From positions 11,842,001-11,906,000 of the forward strand of contig AP026542.1 of the NCBI GenBank assembly GCA_026075535.2: DNA of 64,000 nucleotides, read 5' to 3'. Position numbers and translations under genes: made by a program. Within the stretch, counting starts at the first letter, position 1, and every line of letters starts with the position of its first letter. This DNA comes from Tricholoma matsutake (taxonomy: Eukaryota; Basidiomycota; Agaricomycetes; Agaricales; Tricholomataceae). Below are positions 11,800 through 22,140 of the stretch, piece by piece. The notes below the pieces were generated by a model. It had not been told where the DNA came from, did no database searches, and was given only the letters and a program-made list of their open reading frames with translations.

Positions 11800-13013
11800 G
11801 CCACACTGTGCATGCCTTGTGTAACATTCATGCATTAATTACTAGTGGGCTTCTGCGCGATGGTGAATGCACAGATGACCCAGAAGAATCCTTTACCACA
11901 GAGTAAGTGCTTCTCCCAGCCTCATATCCCCACTGATGGTTTCCACCAGACAAAGGCTGGAGTATCACATCTACAGGACCCTTCTAAACATGGTTCCAGA
12001 TTTAGAGGAGTGTTTAGTTAACAGCTCAGATGAAGAAATGCAAATGATCACAGATCTGGTCTGTAACAAACTTCTGATAGGCTGTGCTGCGCTAATGAAG
12101 AATCACATCTGAAGCTGCAGAAAGGTGCAATCAGATGATACTAAAGGCCTGAAAAGTGCTGTTCTCAACTGGATCATCCCTCGGAGAGATTCACTTACTC
12201 CCCCTATGTCAAGTCAAGTCATGGGTTTAATCATGACAAGACTGGGCAACTATTGTGCCCGGTGGAGTTTGACTGGTCTGATGAAGAGTAAATAGTTTCT
12301 TGCCTGCTGCACAGTTGACATCTAATGCACTTTGGTCAGGGTCAAGGCACAGCTGCGTAGTGGTGATATCACAGTGCCTGGTGATCAATGGCCAATCCTC
12401 TTATACAAGGAGCATAAGTATGACCCAGAGGATCCTTGGGATGGGCTCCTGCAAAGCACCATCTTGGTCTTGGTGAGTTCTCGAGCCCTAAGTGTGTGAC
12501 CTACTAATTTTTACCTTCCTGAAGGCCTATAAATACATATTCACATCGCCAAGTTCAGTTGAAAAGGAACCCAAGGCCATGCGCTCCAGAAATGCCTGTA
12601 TACATGGAATGACCCAGGTCACTATGGCGTCAATCACTTACATTGCGAATCAGGTATGGCGCTGCACTGTCTTCATCAGCTTCTCATTGTGATTAGAGCT
12701 CTCACAGGTCAGATTTGCACTATCATCTTCCGCAACATTTACTCGGTCTGATACGATCATGGATTCTGAGTGCTTTTACAACAGCATCCTTCAATTTCTT
12801 GAGGATGCAGATGAGAACAATGAGGTGGATGCTTTGCTAATCTGGTGGAACTGGTGAGTTGCCAGCCAATCAAGCTCTAACTTTTCCTCACTGTCACCTA
12901 GCCAGATATTTCCCACCTACTCTTCTGCTTGATGTCCTGTCACTAAAAATAGTGCATTAGTGAAACTAAAGGAGAAAAGGGCTTCACTTAAGGCACAAAA
13001 CCATGAGTTATAG
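11800..13013 (+). pseudogene. DUF6698-type fungal protein, decayed but with intron structure preserved
   Basis: A family of unknown function, multi-copy in Agaricomycetes. The splice pattern can be read almost completely: introns at about 11903-11949, 12288-12339, 12473-12524, 12654-12707 and 12854-12901, all GT..AG and about 47-54 bp. Spliced segments run RLEYHIYRTLLNMVPDLEEC, SAVLNWIIPRRDSLTPPM, GFNHDKTGQLLCPVEFDWSD, DITVPGDQWPILLYKEHKYD, PEDPWDGLL, YIFTSPSSVEKEPKA, IHGMTQVTMASITYIANQ, VRFALSSSATFTRSDT, ECFYNSILQFLEDADE, LIWWN, then QIFPTYSSA and a lysine-rich end at 13013. A TGA near 12110, a frameshift near 12225 and a TGA near 12930 break it. The 5' limit is uncertain. Some of these genes travel with TEs. 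Confidence 0.75.
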
Positions 13014-13262
13014 TTATCTGATGTTTAGGACATGTATGCCAATGAGATAATATTTCCCATCATAAATTTGCTCCCTTTTCTCCCTTTGCATCATGAGCAA
13101 GTGTTGTTATTTTCCCAGTGTCATCTGCCTGTGTTATAGTTCTTCTGCCAGAGACCAGTAATTTACACTGCCCCATATGTTCCACATGGATCCATGCAGA
13201 CTGTGTGGATGCTGTGCAGAGTCCAACCATCTGGTGACCAAAATGAAAAATTACACCCCTTT

Positions 13263-13400
13263 CACCACGGAGTCTGCCCCAGTCTGCATGGAGTCCACCC
13301 CAGTCCACCCCAGTCTGCACAGAGTCCACATAAGTCCATGCAGAGTCCACATTAGTCTGCCCAGAGTCTGCATAAGTCTGTGCTGAGTCTGCACTTGTAA
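13263..13400. repeat. GGAGTC/AGTCCA minisatellite, copy 1
   Basis: Irregular tandem words of the type GAGTCCACCCCAGTCYRCA and GAGTCTGCATAAGTC. The same motif type recurs at 15705-15855 and 17605-17725, always inside or beside inverted-repeat ends. Confidence 0.7.
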
Positions 13401-14429
13401 GGGTCATTGCATAAACACTACTGACTAGCTTACAGATACAAGGATCAACTACATGTCACTATCATCATCAGTGTCATATGATACACACACCTTTTTGCCC
13501 TTCTTGGGCTTATGTTCCTTCCCCATGCTTCCCTTTCTCATTCTTCTTTTCAGTTGTTTTTGGCTCAGTTTTCTTCTTCTTGGCTTTTGTAGCCTCATTG
13601 TCAACTGTTGAGATGGCATGCTTACAGCCAGCAGGAGTCATCGTGTCATTGGTAGCAGTACACAATTAAGATCAAATAAAATTTATTACCTACATCCCTC
13701 ACATCTAATGTGAGGGATAATACAATACAATTAACTACATAAAAAACACCCTCCCTTGCACCTTGTGCAAGGGGGAGTCCTACAAATATTTATTTACATA
13801 CAAGACTCACCTGTGTCAGATGCGAGGGGAGGGCAACAATTATAAATAAAAAGAAAATCCCCTCGCCCACATAAAACAGGGGCAAGGGGGAAGGCATTAA
13901 TATGAATTTTTTTTAAAAACCCTCCCAGGGCAAAATGCAGGGGAGGGGGCGGTGTCTTGTTGTGGTGCCCACCATCCTGTGTGCATCTCTGTGGTAAAGA
14001 AATAAGACAAGAAAAAAAAAAACCTACAGCCCAAGGGACATTGACGTCCCTTGGGCCCTCTTGCGTCATGGTGGGTGCATCTTCCTGGTTGCATCATCCT
14101 GGTGGGGGTTGTCCTGGGCAGCTTTCATCTGTTGCTGCTGTTGCCATCATTGTCCCACATGGTTGCTGTTGTTGTGTTGTTCCTGTTGTCCTGTGTCCCA
14201 TGGTGCTCCTTGTGGTGCTCCCCGCTGTGTGTTCCCATTGTTGTTCCCCTCGTCGTCATTGCCATTCCACCCACAATCTACCCCCCGAGCAGTCGCTTGT
14301 GGGGCTGGAGGCAGATGGTGTGTTGTTGGCCCTGTCATCGTTTTGGCGGCCATGCTTCACGTTCTGGGGGATTCTGGTGCTGGTAGATGGCGGCATCATT
14401 GTTGTTGTTGCCTGCACACACTCACGATC

Positions 14430-14800
14430 CACCCTACAAGCAGGGGCTTGCAGGCGTGGGGTGGGTGTGTTGGCTCATTTGCAGGTGGTGGTGTCATTAC
14501 TAGTAGATTATAACCTAGAAAACTAAAAAAATGAGTTAGTTAGTTAATAAAAACAAAAAGCAAATAAAAAAACTCACATAGGGCCCAAACAATGCAATCT
14601 GCATCATTTGGGCCCATGTTGGCTCGTTTGCGGGTGGTGGCGTCATTACTAGTAGATTATAACCTAGAAAACTAAAAAAAATGAGTTAGTTAGTTTATAA
14701 AAACAAAAACCAAACAAAAAAAACTTATGTAGGGCCCAAACAACACGATCTGCATTGTTTGGGCCTGCATTGGCTCATTTGTGAGTGGTGGCATCATTGC
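14430..14800 (-). repeat. Tandem ~150-bp units, left arm (inverted relative to 16190-16600)
   Basis: Two complete units and the start of a third. Each unit has GTTGGCTCRTTTG, a GGTGGTGG run, ATTACTAGTAGATTATAACC, TAGAAAACTAAAAAAA, a run of AACAAAAA, then GGGCCCAAAC-N-GTTTGGGCCC, itself a palindrome. The identical arrangement in opposite orientation lies at 16190-16600. Confidence 0.8.
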
Positions 14801-15560
14801 CAAGGGGGTAGGGGTGGGGGGGGTAGGGGTGGGGGGGGTAGGTGGGTGCTTACCTGTTGGGTAGGCTGTGGGCATGCATTACATGTTTTTTGTGGTCAGT
14901 GGTCTTGTCGTCATCATTCCACCCATCATCCACCCCATGAGCAGTTGTTTGTGAGGCTGGAGGTGGGTGGTGTGTTGGTGTTGTCATGGGATTCTACTTG
15001 GGGGGGTTGAGCACATCAGTGTGATGTGGTGTGCATATGGGGTTGCTGGGTGCTTACCACATGGGTATCCCCCTTCTGTCCCAGCATCCCTCTGCACCCT
15101 CCTAGCCCATGTTGACAGCCTCACATCCCATTTGAATGGGGAGGAGGGGATTGGGTGACTGTGGGCATGCATTACATGTTTTTCATCATGGCAGGTTGTC
15201 CCCAGTAGTAAACAACCTAAAAAGCATAAAATACAATTAGTTCATTGATAAAAACAAAAACAAAAAACAAAACAAAAAACTTATCTGTGGCCCAAATGAC
15301 AGTTACCATCATTTGGGCCCACATTCACTGTTCCATCCAGTTGGCTTGTTTGAAGATGGTAGTGATGGTGGGAGTGGGCATGGGAATGGTGGTGGCATGC
15401 ATCCACAAAGTGGTGGTGGTGGTAGAGTGGAGGGGAGGGAGGGAGGTGGTGGCATCAATGGATGAGCTGGCAACCTTGATGACACAACTGTGTGCTTTGT
15501 CATACAAAGCCAAACAGTGGTATCTAGTTGCATCAATGGCCACAAACAATAATGGCTGCA

Positions 15561-15624
15561 TAGTGTAACGGTAATGTGTGTCTGCACTCTCTTACTTAGT
15601 GATGAGGCTACAGGTTCAAATACC
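15561..15624 (+). repeat. tRNA-like (SINE head?) with box A and box B
   Basis: Box A-like TAGTGTAACGG (15561-15571) and box B-like GGTTCAAATACC (15613-15624) have tRNA-like spacing. A clean cloverleaf cannot be drawn, so this is more likely a tRNA-derived SINE head than a tRNA gene. A diverged inverted counterpart lies at 15895-15950. Confidence 0.4.
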
Positions 15625-15704
15625 ATTTGTGACATTATTTTGCTTAGCTCAAATGGTCTGTTTGAATGCATGCAGACAAGGTCTTTACACTCCCCCACCT
15701 TTCC

Positions 15705-15855
15705 TAGTGGACTCTGACTGGAGTCCAACCAGACTGACCGGAGTCTGACTGGAGTCCAACTGGAGTCCACTGGGACTGGTCACCAGCCAACTGTCTGCAA
15801 AGTTGCCTGTCCAGTCCCAGTCCAATTGGAGTCCAGTTGGAGTCCAGTCAGATTC
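15705..15855. repeat. GGAGTC minisatellite, copy 2 (palindrome centre)
   Basis: Repeats of GACTGGAGTCCAACYRGA converge from both sides on a centre near 15780. The left half reads ACTGGAGTCCAACTGGAGTC and the right half CAGTCCAATTGGAGTCCAGT. Confidence 0.7.
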
Positions 15856-15892
15856 CACTGAAAAAGTGTGTAAGAAAAGGAATCAAACCCAG

Positions 15893-15955
15893 ATCCCTGT
15901 AGGTTGCTTATGTAATTATAATAAATATAACCATTACACCACAGTACCTTGTGTA
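15893..15955 (-). repeat. tRNA-like segment, minus strand counterpart
   Basis: On the minus strand GTGGTGTAATGG (box A-like) precedes GGGTTTGATTCC (box B-like). It mirrors the unit at 15561-15624 across the palindrome centre. Confidence 0.4.
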
Positions 15956-16189
15956 AGGCATCATCTATTTGCATTATGTACCATGGTGCGGCTGTGTATG
16001 ACAAAGCATATAGCCATGTCATCAAATGTGCCAGCTCATCACTCACCACCGTCAATGCCGCCTCCCTCCTCTCTGCTCTACCACCACCACCACTGTGTGG
16101 ACACCCACCACCACTGCTCCCATGCCCAATCCGCCATCACCACCACCTGCAAACAAGCCAACTGAATGGAATGCGGGCCCAAACAATGC

Positions 16190-16600
16190 AGATCGTGTTG
16201 TTTGGGCCCTACATAAGTTTTTTTTTTCATTTGCTTTTTGTTTTTATAAACTAATTAACCTGTTTCTTTAGCTTTCTAGGTTATAATCTACTGGTAATGA
16301 TGCCACCACCCGCAAATGAGCCAACGCGGGCCCATGTAAGTTTTTTTCGTTTGCTTTTTGGTTTTATAAACTAACTAACTCGTTTTTTTAGTTTTCTAGG
16401 TTATAATCTACTAGTAACAACACCACCACCCACAAACGAGCCAACGCGGGCCCAAACGATGCAGATCGCGTCATTTGGGCCCTACATAAGTTTTTTTTGT
16501 TTGATTTTTGATTTTATAAACTAACTAACTCATTTTTTTAGTTTTCTAGGTTATAATCTACTAGTAACAACACCACCACCCGCAAACGAGCCAACACACC
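16190..16600 (+). repeat. Tandem ~150-bp units, right arm
   Basis: Three units in the order GGGCCCAAACRATGCAGATC, GTTTGGGCCC, a T-run with TTTGATTTTT/TTTGCTTTTT, TATAAACTAACTAACTC, CTAGGTTATAATCTACTAGT, CACCACCACCC, CAAACGAGCCAAC. The middle unit lacks the first palindrome half. Each is the reverse complement of the units at 14430-14800. Confidence 0.8.
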
Positions 16601-17428
16601 CATGCCACACCTATGAGCCCCTGCTCGTAGGGTGGATCGTGAGTGTGTGCAGTTGACAATGATGATGATGACACCGCCTACCAGCACCAGGACCCAGAAC
16701 AACCCAGACCCGATGACACCCATGCCAGCCCCCTCCTCCCCATCCAAACAGGATGTGAGGGTGTCAATAAAGGATAGGAGATGGCAGAGGGGTACTGGGA
16801 GACCTGCAGAGCAGGATGCCCACCTGGTAAGCACTCACCTACCCCCTCCCTCGCATGTCACATCACTGACCCCTCCCCTCAACCCCTTTGAACTAGGAGA
16901 CCCACAAAACTGACAACACACCCACCCCATGCTGATGAGCACCTGCTCGTCAGGTGGATGGTGGGTACACCAGGGCTATGATGACCATGGCACCCATCCC
17001 CATGCCTACAAGCCTCTGCTCGTAGGGTGGATGACGGGTGTGGCTTGCTATGGCGATGGACGCATGCAAGGAGGGGTGGGCGATGACACCCACCCCAGAC
17101 CGCATCCCCCAACCCCCCCTCCCCCACATTTTGCATGGGGAGGGGTCTTTATTATTTTTAATTTATCTCTGCCCCCCCCCCCCCCCCTCGCACTGAATGT
17201 GAGGGGTTTAGTTTTTTATGTACATAGTCATAATCCCCCCCCTCTCGCATCTTGTGAGAGGGGTTTTTTTTTGTTTATTATTATATTATACCCACTCCCT
17301 CGTGTCCTACATGAGGGATGTGGTTAATTAAAAAATTTTGATCTTAATTGTTTGAAAAATGCCTCCTCGAAGAATATGAAAAGTTGAGTCATAAATAAAC
17401 CTTATATTGATTTCTAATAAATCTCCTG

Positions 17429-17501
17429 TGGCTCAAGTGGTTGAGCACACTTGTTTGGTTTGTCATGTGATTCCTTATGGTGAGGTCTTGAGTTCAATTC
17501 C
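17429..17501 (+). repeat. tRNA-like (SINE head?) with the best box A/B match
   Basis: TGGCTCAAGTGG (17429-17440) forms a good D-arm (GCTC..GAGC), and GAGTTCAATTCC (17490-17501) resembles box B. The T-stem and acceptor pairing are poor, arguing against a functional tRNA. It lies just right of the nested element's end. Confidence 0.4.
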
Positions 17502-17604
17502 TGCAGTACACAAATTTATTTTGTGGGTACTTTATGAAATTCACCAAGTCCGAAGTCCTTTGAGCTCATATCTAATTGACTTATCATTTGGTTGAAATGC
17601 ATTC

Positions 17605-17757
17605 CACTCAGACTCCAGTTGGACTCCACCCAGACTCCAGTGGGGGATTGAGCTCTACATGACTTAGTGTAGTTCAATTGGACTCCACTCGGACTCCACT
17701 CAGACTCCAGTCAGTCTGGTTGGAGTCCACTAGGACAGGTGGGGGACTGTAAAGTAC
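17605..17757. repeat. GGAGTC minisatellite, copy 3
   Basis: CCACTCGGACTCCACTCAGA words ending at CTAGGACAGGTGGGGGACTG and TAAAG. This block is the reverse complement of the block starting at 15683 (CTTTACACTCCCCCACCTTT, then CCTAGTGGACTC), so the two may be termini of one further 2.1 kb element. Confidence 0.6.
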
Positions 17758-18267
17758 TGATGTGGACTGTCCTTGCTTGTCCGACCTGGTTGATCATGGA
17801 TGCGGACAGATGAAATCCACAGACTGCAAGTAAAATATGTGGAATCTGTGTTAGTCTGCATGGATCTGTGTGGACTGTCACACCCTGTTGCACAGCTAAA
17901 ATGGTTTATTGTATGGATTGCAAATCTGCATGGAGTCCATGTGGATCTGTGCGGAACATATGGGGCAGTGTAAAGACCTTGCCAGAGACAGTGTCTCCAA
18001 TACTTCACAGGATATCTCTGTCTGTATACCACATATCCAGGTCATCCAGGAACTCGATAAAAGTGCAACTTGCTATTCTTCTGCTTGGTGATCTTGAAGG
18101 GTTCTCTTCTGGATATAGGCATTGTTCACAAGCCTCACAATTCTTATATGACTGACCTGACCCGGGGTCCTTCCATCTTTGTCTATTCTACAAAACCATG
18201 CTCACATCTCCAGATCTGACATGGCCTTTCAATATTGTTGAGACAAATAATTCTTCTGGCTTATGCA

Positions 18268-18720
18268 ATATGGTATGTTTTCTGATATGTCTCGTAAGCC
18301 CCAAAATAATTCTGTTACAGTCAATGACCTGAGTTCTTTCATCTCATGATAGGGTTCAATGTTGTTACAATTCTTCCACATGTGAAGCACAAGTCATTTT
18401 CTTCTGTGTCTGGATGTCATCCACACTATATCCAATCCACCTGAGTTCCTCCATTTGTGACAAGTTGTCAATGGCTTTTCTGCTTGTGAAATATGATATG
18501 CTTTCTGATATGTCTGGTGCTGTGTGTAAGCTCTGAAATAACTCTGCTACAGTCAATGGCTTGAGTTCTTCCATCTCATGACAGGATTTCTACCACTTCA
18601 ATCTTGTTACAATTCTTGGGCACATGAAGCACAAGTCATCTTCTTCTGTGTCTGCACAACATCCGCACTACATCCAATCCACCCGAGTTCCTCCATTTGC
18701 AACAAGTCATCAATGGCTTC
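18268..18720. repeat. Tandem duplication, two units of ~240 bp
   Basis: Unit 1 (from TTTTCTGATATGTCT near 18278) and unit 2 (from about 18507) share, in order, CTGYTACAGTCAATG, TTGTTACAATTCTT, GAAGCACAAGTCAT, CTTCTGTGTCTG and TATCCAATCCACCTGAGTTC; CTTCTGTGTC is at 18401 and 18643. On the minus strand both units could encode a peptide with EELRWIGYSVDDIQTQKKMT, but stops and unit length make protein repeats unlikely. Confidence 0.75.
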
Positions 18721-19147
18721 AAGATCTTTGCAGTTGGTCCAATTATACTGGGTGATGGCCTCAGGTGGGGTTCTTCTAGGCATGGTAACAAACAGAAAGC
18801 TGGCTGTCTCTTAGATATCTTGATCACAATTCAGATTTCATGCAGCTATTGTACATTTGCAGATTTCATCTGTTGCTCATGAACATTACCTAGGTTGGCT
18901 CAATTGCATTCATGATCCTTTCTTCAAACTATGTCTGGTTGGTGCTTCATGAAAGTAAATGGCATTATTCTACCCTTGATGAATTTGGCAAAGGCTACTG
19001 TCCTTTAAAATTCATTAGCAGCCTACCTGCAAGACTTATGGATGTGTTGGACATTTTATATCATACCAGCTTTTATATAGTGTAATAAAGTATGGTCAAT
19101 GTAACCACATTTTCCTGATGCAAGAGCCAGGGGAGCTGAGCTGGCAT
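18721..19147. other. No gene recognised
   Basis: AT-rich, frequently stopped sequence between the tandem duplication and the dispersed repeat at 19148. No motif found. Confidence 0.4.
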
Positions 19148-19385
19148 GTGATGATAGGTCCACCTTGTCATTCAAGCTTGGAGAACACATCTATGATCAT
19201 TGTCAAAGCTCTATGAGTCTCTATGGACCTCTACAAAGCTCTACAAACCCATATGAACCCCTCCAAAGTTCTATGAACATGTACAAACCTTTATAAAGTC
19301 ATGAAAATGCTGCGAAATTCTTCACAACACTTTGAAATTCTTTGTATGCCTTCGGCTGCTGTAATACAATTTCTCCAACCTTTGG
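19148..19385. repeat. Dispersed repeat, copy 2 (pair with 2222-2410)
   Basis: Begins GATGATAGGTCCACCTTGTC and ends after GCCTTCGGCTGCTGTAATAC and TTTCTCCAACCTTTGGACA. It matches the copy at 2222-2410 in word order, with a longer run of CTCTAYRRACCYCTACAAAG words. Confidence 0.7.
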
Positions 19386-19667
19386 ACACATGTTCCACAC
19401 TTGCTACACATTGCCACATCGCATGCCAAGCACACCAGACATGAGGAGACGAGAAATTTTGCTTCTTAGGACACATTGCAGTGTTTTTGATGTTTCCATG
19501 ATATATTGGAATGATAGGACAGGTACCTTTGATATATTATGCTTCTACATGTTTCCCCTCACATCATTTCTCATTTATTTTGTGATTTGGAATCGTGATT
19601 GATAGACTGGGTCATGCTGTGTCTGGGACATCGTAGGAGTTAGCCGATGTGATTAGAATGTGGTTGA

Positions 19668-20153
19668 AATGGTGAATCAGCCTTTGAGCCAAGGAGACAA
19701 CCTATCAATGGGATCATTCTGATCCTGCTTAGCTTTAGCATGTTTGGATAGGAATTTGACTCTAATATTACTCTTTTTTAGAGAGTCTAAACTATGGGAC
19801 TGTCATGGCTTAACTGTGACCCGTGGCTCTCCATCTTCCTCTTCTTCACCAAAGAGGGGCAATGTGAAGGCAATATGGCCTTTGTCATCATCATCAGAGG
19901 GCATTTTGCCAACTCTGGGGGTTATAGAAGTGTTCACTCCCTCCCATGTGGTTAGGTCATCCAAGGAATTCCTAACACCATCAAGAAATGGCAACGGGGA
20001 TCTCACCACAACCACATCCGCGAATGATCTGGCTGCTAAGGCAGAAGGTAAAGGGGGCATCAAGGCATCCCTGACAGACAAACCAGCATCTGCAGAAGGA
20101 TGGATTGACTCACCTTGAACATGTCTAGTTGCACTGCACAGCTTGTAAGACAT
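19668..20153 (-). pseudogene. Probable retroelement ORF fragment (non-LTR type, N-terminal region)
   Basis: A minus-strand reading from 20153 with a single stop (TGA near 19805) contains DAGLSVRDALMPPLPSAL, RSFADVVVVRSPLPF, SDDDDKGHIAFTLPLFGEEE, then SHSLDSLKKS and ends near 19668. Ser/Asp-rich text of this type with a SLDSLKK element precedes the coding domains in Agaricomycete retroelements. The assignment rests on resemblance only. Confidence 0.4.
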
Positions 20154-20639
20154 TTTCTAGATTTGATAATAGGCTTCTAAAGGGTTAGTTGACAGAGGAA
20201 AATAATGAAAAAAAGGGGGGGGGAGGCTTTGTTAATAAGCAATGAAGTCTGGAGTGATCAGCCGCAGAGTATCAGAGCATAAGGACAAAAGCAGAGGTTC
20301 TTCAGATAGTTTTGGTAGGTGTCAAAATATGTGGCGAAAGCATGATTGGTAGTTACAGTTTCATCACACATTGTAACAGGAAAGACATGATAAAATGAAA
20401 CTTAATTCTGAAGAGTAGACTACAAGTATGTACAGCTTTTATACTGTAGGATAAATAGGGGTTCATAAACTAAATATAAAACAGGGGTTGAGGCAGTACC
20501 ATAGCCGAAAGAATAGTGGGTAAGGAGGGTGATGAAATAAATAAGAAACACTGTTCATTTGCAGTTGGTTAGGGTTGCATTCATCACACATTGGGTGAGC
20601 CTTTTCTTGGTTCTTTTCTTGTTCTTATCAACTAAATAA
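20154..20639. other. No gene recognised
   Basis: Contains an A/G run (AAAAAAGGGGGGGGGAGG near 20210) and otherwise unremarkable AT-rich sequence. Confidence 0.4.
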
Positions 20640-20965
20640 TTGCCTTGCTTCTTTATTCAGGATATAAACTACTTCTAATGACAAGCACCAATGCGAGACA
20701 ACACATCCCCAACCAGGCCCACTCTACAACCTTCCTCCCTATCCAAACAGGATGTGAGGTCTAGGAGAACACATAGCAACTCTGGGAATGCCAGGTAAGC
20801 ATCCACCCAAAGCCATTTTGGCGCCCCATCACAACTAAACTCCCTAACTAGGAATCCCTGACTCATTCATACCTGCAAGCCCCTGCTTGCAAGGTGCTGG
20901 CAAGGTGCATCACAGGCAGTAGCTCTTGACAACAACACCAGCCCCAGTCCCAGCATACCCAATCA
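20640..20965. repeat. Fragment of the palindrome-module family
   Basis: Carries CCAAACAGGATGTGAGG (about 20742), the same word found at 16744 and, reversed, at 8528 and 15118. It also has a CCTGCAAGCCCCTGCTTGCA palindrome at about 20868. Truncated on both sides. Confidence 0.6.
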
Positions 20966-21944
20966 ATGGGACTCAATGACCATACACTCAGATGAGCAAC
21001 GTGAGGTGGCACCAGGACCAAACTTGGCACTTGTCCCAGTGCGCGGGCAGCTGGTGGATTGGTGCTTGTGTTTTGGGTTGGAGGTGTTAGTTTTGGAATA
21101 GATCATGTTCTGTGGTATCACTTGTAGGATGATTAGTATTGTCATTGTGTGCTGTCCTTATAGTGTAGTCCTGTATTTGATAGTCTCAATATTAATCACT
21201 TTTATTTTATTTGTCTTTCCACCTTCCTTCATTTGACAAAGTCAAAGCTTAACTACAACATTACAATGACTTCAGCCAGGTATGTACAGATAGCCCTTGA
21301 ACTGTGCAGTACTGTGCAGTGGCATGTAGACAACAGGGTGCTCTGTGCTGAGCTGCACACCACATAGACCCATGCTGTGGTGTCTGTAGCACTACGGCTG
21401 TCTGCAGGTGGCTATACAGAGCTATGCAGATGGTGTGGAGTGACTCAGGGTTTGCTGATGCAGTACTCAGATGCTCTGCTTTGATGGAGATAAGTTCTTG
21501 TTGAATACTGTGATGAAACACTTGCTACTTAGTCCAACAGACTTGTTACTATACTTCTTAGATTGTAGATATTATGACTGAAATTCATTTACTTCATATC
21601 TCACTTTGTACTGTAGCTATTACTTCAATTTTTGGACTCAGGAATAGGGGGTAACACAGACATGATATAGTGGACACCTACTTTCACACCTCGTGGTTTC
21701 CTGGCACAACAGGAACAAACAAAAGCGAAATCCTACTATGTCTGGGAAACTAGACACTAGATTGATTTGAATAAAGTGGAATACACATTACTATTATTGA
21801 ACCTGTGTTATAAGTGTGTTGCAGACAGTTGACTTGAGTTGCTGACTAGTTTTATACACTAGTAGAATTTGTCTTAAGCTTAAACAGTTCTCGATGTTTG
21901 GCTTTCATTTTGCTTTCACTGACACTTGCAGCTGATTGAGTCTT
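20966..21944. other. No gene recognised
   Basis: Intergenic sequence with no recognisable domain, RNA or element end on either strand. Confidence 0.4.
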
Positions 21945-22140
21945 GTGGGGATTGGATTCTGGGAGCATGAGGCTCCAGTATGGATCACTACAAATTTTTC
22001 AAGTCATGACCTGGCCAGTCACTCAACTCACTTGGGTTCTGGGGGCATGGCATTCCAATATGGAGTGTTAAAAATATTTTGGGTCATGACCTGGCCAGTC
22101 ACTCAATTCACTTGGGTTCTGGGGGCATCACATTCTGTTG
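21945..22140. repeat. Tandem repeat, ~80-bp unit, 2.4 copies
   Basis: TTCTGGGAGCATGAGGCTCC (21957), then TTCTGGGGGCATGGCATTCC and TTCTGGGGGCATCACATTC, each separated by GTCATGACCTGGCCAGTCAC. The unit repeats at 80-bp spacing. Confidence 0.8.

Larger units (their letters stand above)
15300..16215. repeat. Long central inverted repeat (near-palindrome)
   Basis: The segment at about 15345-15560 is the reverse complement of about 15950-16165. GTGGTGGTGGTAGAG in the left arm faces CTCTACCACCACCACCAC on the right, GATGAGCTGGCA faces TGCCAGCTCATC, and CTTTGTCATAC faces GTATGACAAAG. A spacer of roughly 300 bp holds the GGAGTC repeats and the tRNA-like segments. Such a palindrome would extrude or form a hairpin when single-stranded. 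Confidence 0.75.
13662..17351. mobile_element. Nested foldback-type element with hairpin-array ends
   Basis: The left end reads CAATTAAGATCAAA and the right end is its reverse complement (TTTGATCTTAATTG, ending at 17350). Just inside, both ends carry ATTAAC/TTATTACC and CACATCCCTC words. Each end is a series of short hairpins made of C-runs paired with G-runs. On the left: about 13695-13718, 13751-13775, 13858-13888 and 13920-13948. On the right: about 17113-17146, 17187-17205, 17237-17262 and 17291-17315. I could not find a target-site duplication, so whether it is a separate insertion or the core of the outer element is open. It encodes nothing convincing. Confidence 0.55.
13157..17981. mobile_element. 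4.8 kb non-autonomous hAT-like element rich in inverted repeats
   Basis: Bounded by a perfect 8-bp direct repeat CCAGAGAC at 13149-13156 and 17982-17989. The ends are inverted: the left has TTTACACTGCCCCATATGTT from 13162, and the reverse complement of the right end (17976 leftward) carries the same word followed by matching CATGGATC/CAGATCCA and GCAGACT words. The 8-bp duplication and ends of the form CAGTA/CAAGG (YARNG) fit the hAT superfamily. No transposase is encoded. A lysine-rich minus-strand segment at 13430-13660 resembles a gene tail and is cut off at 13660. The interior contains further nested inverted repeats described separately, so the locus is probably several insertions deep. 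Confidence 0.65.
13060..18160 (-). pseudogene. Unknown minus-strand coding sequence split by the 4.8 kb element
   Basis: If the element at 13157-17981 and one target-site copy are removed, a minus-strand reading continues across the junction. Upstream it runs NCEACEQCLYPEENPSRSPS, IASCTFIEFLDDLDMWYTD, RDIL, a stop, then SIGDTV. It joins directly to SGRRTITQADDTGKITTLAH and ends in a lysine-rich tail with a stop near 13066. The join is in frame exactly at the duplicated CCAGAGAC. This argues that the target was a coding exon. No family recognised. Confidence 0.4.

Noticed and set aside
13957..14526. 189-residue Val/Leu/Cys-rich open frame resembling membrane segments
   Set aside because: Low-complexity T/G-rich DNA of the foldback element, open in several frames at once with no conserved motif.
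15309..15770. 153-residue minus-strand open frame
   Set aside because: Lies across the palindrome arm and the GGAGTC minisatellite; composition is explained by the repeats.
17429..17501. Functional tRNA gene
   Set aside because: D-arm and box B are present, but the T-stem and acceptor stem do not pair. Kept only as a tRNA-derived repeat.
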